Shown: one piece after another, positions 7,095 to 9,805 of the stretch
Layout: every line of letters starts with the position of its first letter
Position numbering within the stretch: the first letter of the stretch is position 1
Assembly: GCA_030152275.1 (NCBI GenBank)
Contig: JASLHF010000055.1
Coordinates: forward strand, 1-9,805
Reading direction: 5' to 3'
DNA from: Acinetobacter sp.
GTDB lineage: Bacteria > Pseudomonadota > Gammaproteobacteria > Pseudomonadales > Moraxellaceae
Length of the DNA stretch: 9,805 nucleotides
Notes under the pieces: model-generated
Seen by the model: the letters and a program-made list of their open reading frames with translations, nothing else
Told to the model about the DNA's origin: nothing
Database searches by the model: none
Position numbers and translations under genes: made by a program

Positions 7095-7130
7095 GCATAA
7101 AAAAACGCGCCGAGGCGCGTTTTTTTATGC
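7095..7130. terminator. Bidirectional Rho-independent terminator between ktrB and pldA
   Basis: GCATAAAAAAACGCGCC at 7095-7111 is the exact reverse complement of 7114-7130, giving a perfect palindrome around GA. The GC-rich core CGCGCC/GGCGCG is flanked by seven A on one side and seven T on the other, so it works equally on both strands. It ends both the ktrAB transcript and the convergent phospholipase transcript. Confidence 0.95.
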
Positions 7131-7148
7131 AATATTTTTCTAGCGTGC

Positions 7149-8303
7149 TTAGAACCAGTTCATCAAAGAGACGCCCAGGCCCACATAGGTTGCGCGGTGA
7201 TTGTAGTCGATCAGACTTTCGCCATAACCGTCAAACAGCTGAAACTGACCGCGCAGTTTACCGCTGATTGGGAAAGTCCAGTCAAATTGCACCGCGCCGT
7301 GTGAGTCACTGCCGCCTTTAAGTGAATGGCGCAGCATCAGGCTGAAATCATGATCTTTATGACGATAAAACGCGGTTAAATCCCCACGTCCAACATAGTC
7401 GGTAATATCTGGATTATTATCATCTTTGGCGCTTTCCTCAATGCGGTACCATGGGCGCAGCATTAAAGCAAAATTATCACGTTCAAAACCTAAATTTAAA
7501 ATCACGCGGTTCCAGCTGCGCGACAGCGGATCCGAACGGCCATTGGACTGATGGTTAAAGGTCAGGCCCAGCATACGCCAGTTTAAACCCAGCAATTCAT
7601 AGTTGGTGCGAAACACCAAGCTCGCTTCCGGCTCATAATTGGTTTCACGGAAAGGACGTGATTCTTCCGCATTGTAAACCTGCCAGCGTGAAGACTGCGT
7701 ATAACCCAGCCAAATATCGCCATTATTGCCAAACAGATTCTCAACCGCTTTGGTTTTCAAAGACAGCTGAAATTTTGCTTCCATTGATTTTAGATGCTGC
7801 TCTTCTGCCTCTGACACGGTATTGTTCGGGTTCGGACTAGACGGACGCTCGTTTTTATCTGAAGTCCAGTAACCCGGCATCAGATATACCGGCTGATAGC
7901 CGCGAATATTCCACGTTCCCAATTTGCTTTCAGGCGACAATTCCCAGCGGCTGTCCAGCATCGACAGATTTGGGCTTAAATTTGGCGCTTCAACGGCAAA
8001 TAAACGGTCAGTAAATGCATGACTGACTTTTTCTTTAAAAGTGGGTTTTTCAGTCGGTTCCGGCTGCAGCTCTTGAGCAGCAATACGTTCAGAAACCAAA
8101 GCTGGCTTGGCTGATTCTGGAATCTTAAATAATGCATCATAACAAGCCAAGCGCTCTGCATTATATATCAGCGCTACACAAGCTTCCGGCGTGGCAGGAC
8201 TGGCTGCCACTTCAGTATTTTGGGCATTCGCGCAGACTGCTCCCATGGAGCCAAGCAGTACGCTCAGCTGCCACGCAGTACGTTCAGCTTTTTTGAACGT
8301 CAT
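7149..8303 (-). CDS. pldA: Outer-membrane phospholipase A (OMPLA/PldA family)
   Basis: Integral outer-membrane enzyme that hydrolyses acyl ester bonds of phospholipids; family members are calcium-dependent and act as dimers. The catalytic block FNHQSNGRSDPLSRSWNR holds His251, Ser253 and Asn265 (numbering from ATG 8303), matching His142, Ser144 and Asn156 of E. coli with the same spacing. YLMPGYW near 140 and alternating barrel strands to the terminal Phe are also typical. Residues 1 to about 27 are a signal peptide with a likely cut after CANA. At 384 residues it is about 95 longer than E. coli PldA (289). The extra part lies between the signal and the barrel and includes CVALIYNAERLACYD, with Cys42 and Cys54 possibly in a disulfide. 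GTG 8309 is a possible start, but it overlaps the AGAGG ribosome site, so ATG 8303 is chosen. The gene lies 29 bp after the M16 protease gene. Confidence 0.94.
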   Translation of the reverse strand: MTFKKAERTAWQLSVLLGSMGAVCANAQNTEVAASPATPEACVALIYNAERLACYDALFKIPESAKPALVSERIAAQELQPEPTEKPTFKEKVSHAFTDRLFAVEAPNLSPNLSMLDSRWELSPESKLGTWNIRGYQPVYLMPGYWTSDKNERPSSPNPNNTVSEAEEQHLKSMEAKFQLSLKTKAVENLFGNNGDIWLGYTQSSRWQVYNAEESRPFRETNYEPEASLVFRTNYELLGLNWRMLGLTFNHQSNGRSDPLSRSWNRVILNLGFERDNFALMLRPWYRIEESAKDDNNPDITDYVGRGDLTAFYRHKDHDFSLMLRHSLKGGSDSHGAVQFDWTFPISGKLRGQFQLFDGYGESLIDYNHRATYVGLGVSLMNWF

Positions 8304-8308
8304 ACTCA

Positions 8309-8313
8309 CCTCT
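8309..8313 (-). promoter_or_regulatory. Shine-Dalgarno site that fixes the pldA start
   Basis: AGAGG on the minus strand, 5 nt before ATG 8303-8301. The alternative GTG at 8309-8307 overlaps this site and so is an unlikely start. Confidence 0.65.
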
Positions 8314-8332
8314 TTTATAGTTCAGTCATTTT

Positions 8333-9805
8333 TTAGTTAACTTGCTTAATATCAAAGCCCAGCGCCACTAGAGCTTCACGTTTAGCAATTGGAGCAACCA
8401 CTGCTTTTACCGGTTTTTGCGCCAATAAATAAGTCTGTGCGGTGCGCTTCAAATCATCCAATGTAACCGCTAATAAACGTTCACGCAGCATTTTGCGGAA
8501 TGCCGGCGTGCGTTTGTGCAGCAGTGCATAACATGCCGTAATTGCTTCACCAGCAGGAGAACCCGGTTTATCCATGCTAGCGATCAAACCTAAAATCGCT
8601 TCTTCAAGCTGATGCGGTTTTTGTTCCGCATTAAACAGCCATTGCACACTGGCTTCAAAATCATTAAAGGTTTCTGCCAAACGCGGATCACGATAGCTAT
8701 AGAAACGGAATGAACATGCATTGCCGTCATAGCTTGCGCCGCCGCCATATGCGCCGCCTTTTTCGCGGATAGCACTGTGAAGGAAACCATTACGCAAATA
8801 AGCCGCCAGCACCATTAAGGGTGCAGCATCTGGATGCGCAACTTCAACCGCAGGATATGCTACCGCGCAGAACTGCACATTGGCCTGAATCAGCCAAGCT
8901 TCGTCATTGCTGCTATGTTGTGACTGCGGCTGTGTCAGCGCGCGGTCAATATCTTCAATGGCCAGCTTATCCCAAACTGTTTGCACTTCTTCAACCAAAC
9001 GCTCAGACTGATGTTCTTCACAAACCAGCAGGAACTGCTTAGGCGCTTTTAATAATTGATTGTGAATCAGTTTCAGCTCATCAATCAGCTGATTATAGGC
9101 ACTTTCATCCTGCTCAATTTTAGCGGTCAGATCGCTCAGCCAGTTCAGCGCGCCCAAACCTGTGTTGTCATAATCGCGCAGGGCCAATGCACTGTGATTG
9201 CGGCTGGCAATTTGCATAGCATAGCTATGACCGGAACCAGACAACCGTGATTGCCAGCGGGTTTTACGCTGCTGAAGCAATTCAATAATGCGGTCTTTTT
9301 CATCAAAGCGAAGCTGTTCAAAAGCCAGTTTCAGCAAACCGATTGCTTCAAAATTATTCACCAGCGATTTGGTAGTCAAAGTCAGCCACGCGCTGATTTG
9401 ATTTTTATCATCCGCTTTAGAACGCAATGATGCGCCCATTCCCAAGCCGCCGCTGACCGCTGTTTGCAGCTGCTGCAGCTCTAAATAGCCATAAGAACCC
9501 GCACCCACTTCACCCATCAAGATTGACAGCAGGTTAAAATATGGCGATTTCACAATTTCATCCGGAATCTGAATCAGCACCTGCTGATAATAGATACCGT
9601 TGGTGCCGGCATGATACAAATTCAGCGGCATATCCATGCCGTTTGAAATAATTTCACGCAGCTGCCCCTGCACAATCTGCAGTTCTGCAGGAACATCTTC
9701 CAAGCCAACTTTTGGCAGCAGGTTTAAATCATCCGGTGTATCTTGGCGGATATTCAGCGCTTCAGTTTGCGCAATAATTTCCGCTTTTTGCGCTTCGGTC
9801 AGCTG
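8333..9805 (-). CDS. M16C (PreP-like/insulinase family) zinc metalloprotease, C-terminal half, partial at window edge
   Basis: The frame is open from the right edge to the stop at 8333, giving 490 residues that lack the N-terminus. A TTG at 9703 is not the start, because the frame continues upstream with QLTEAQKAEII...LNIRQDTPDD...LLPKVGLEDVP. That segment is the M16C-associated linker found in presequence-protease (PreP/Cym1) proteins of about 970 residues. Near the C-terminus is the M16 signature IREKGGAYGGGASYD (about 8731-8775), which supplies the Arg and Tyr of the substrate-binding site, followed by SYRDPRLAETF. The zinc motif HxxEH belongs to the missing N-terminal half. Family members degrade short unfolded peptides inside a closed two-lobed chamber. 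Location cannot be judged without the N-terminus. It probably shares a transcript with pldA. Family is confident; catalytic integrity is unknown. Confidence 0.9.
   Translation of the reverse strand, partial: QLTEAQKAEIIAQTEALNIRQDTPDDLNLLPKVGLEDVPAELQIVQGQLREIISNGMDMPLNLYHAGTNGIYYQQVLIQIPDEIVKSPYFNLLSILMGEVGAGSYGYLELQQLQTAVSGGLGMGASLRSKADDKNQISAWLTLTTKSLVNNFEAIGLLKLAFEQLRFDEKDRIIELLQQRKTRWQSRLSGSGHSYAMQIASRNHSALALRDYDNTGLGALNWLSDLTAKIEQDESAYNQLIDELKLIHNQLLKAPKQFLLVCEEHQSERLVEEVQTVWDKLAIEDIDRALTQPQSQHSSNDEAWLIQANVQFCAVAYPAVEVAHPDAAPLMVLAAYLRNGFLHSAIREKGGAYGGGASYDGNACSFRFYSYRDPRLAETFNDFEASVQWLFNAEQKPHQLEEAILGLIASMDKPGSPAGEAITACYALLHKRTPAFRKMLRERLLAVTLDDLKRTAQTYLLAQKPVKAVVAPIAKREALVALGFDIKQVN

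Noticed and set aside
9701..9703. TTG as the start codon of the M16 protease
   Set aside because: The same frame continues open to the window edge with residues typical of the M16C linker, so the true start lies outside the window.
1..9805. Mobile elements, phage genes, CRISPR arrays, tRNA or rRNA genes
   Set aside because: No transposase or integrase motifs, no regularly spaced direct repeats and no cloverleaf or rRNA-like sequence were seen on either strand.

Overview
The window reads as a chromosomal segment of a gammaproteobacterium, most likely Acinetobacter (Moraxellaceae). This rests on recognising the RpiA, IlvA, KtrAB-type, OMPLA-type and PreP-like proteins, on the AT-rich spacers, and on the paired palindromic repeat after rpiA. 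It is an inference, because no database search was possible and the species cannot be named. No transposase, integrase, CRISPR array, tRNA or rRNA was seen, and the stretch looks like ordinary core chromosome with a few lineage-specific hypothetical genes.

Layout. Positions 1-552 (minus) hold the N-terminal part of a YgjP-like zinc metallopeptidase, cut by the window edge inside its HExxH motif. A 72-bp two-hairpin repeat (570-641) separates it from rpiA (minus, 644-1315). rpiA is divergent from ilvA (plus, 1423-2961), which ends at a clear terminator. Next come a small four-helix membrane protein of unknown function (plus, 3067-3468) and two adjacent minus-strand genes (3652-4197 and 4358-4858). 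The products of those two are unrecognised but are distant paralogues of each other. A divergent ktrA-ktrB operon (5043-7060) encodes a potassium uptake system. A perfect bidirectional terminator (7095-7130) lies between ktrB and the convergent pldA-like outer-membrane phospholipase gene (7149-8303). The C-terminal half of a PreP-type M16 metalloprotease gene (8333-9805) sits 29 bp upstream of pldA on the same strand and runs off the right edge.

How the genes work together. KtrA and KtrB form one transport system: a cytoplasmic nucleotide-binding RCK regulator and a K+-translocating membrane subunit, with translationally coupled genes. rpiA (pentose phosphate pathway) and ilvA (isoleucine synthesis) share an intergenic region but no pathway. 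The M16 protease and phospholipase genes are close enough to be cotranscribed, with no obvious common substrate.

The least explained part is the paralogous pair at 3652-4858. The two proteins share an N-terminal FPEL...WL segment and a C-terminal LLVI...PYW..VPA segment, but one is lysine/arginine-rich and the other aspartate/glutamate-rich. Start codons were moved downstream of the longest open frame for three genes (rpiA, the 4358-4858 gene and pldA). I found no strong evidence of a wholly new multi-gene system.
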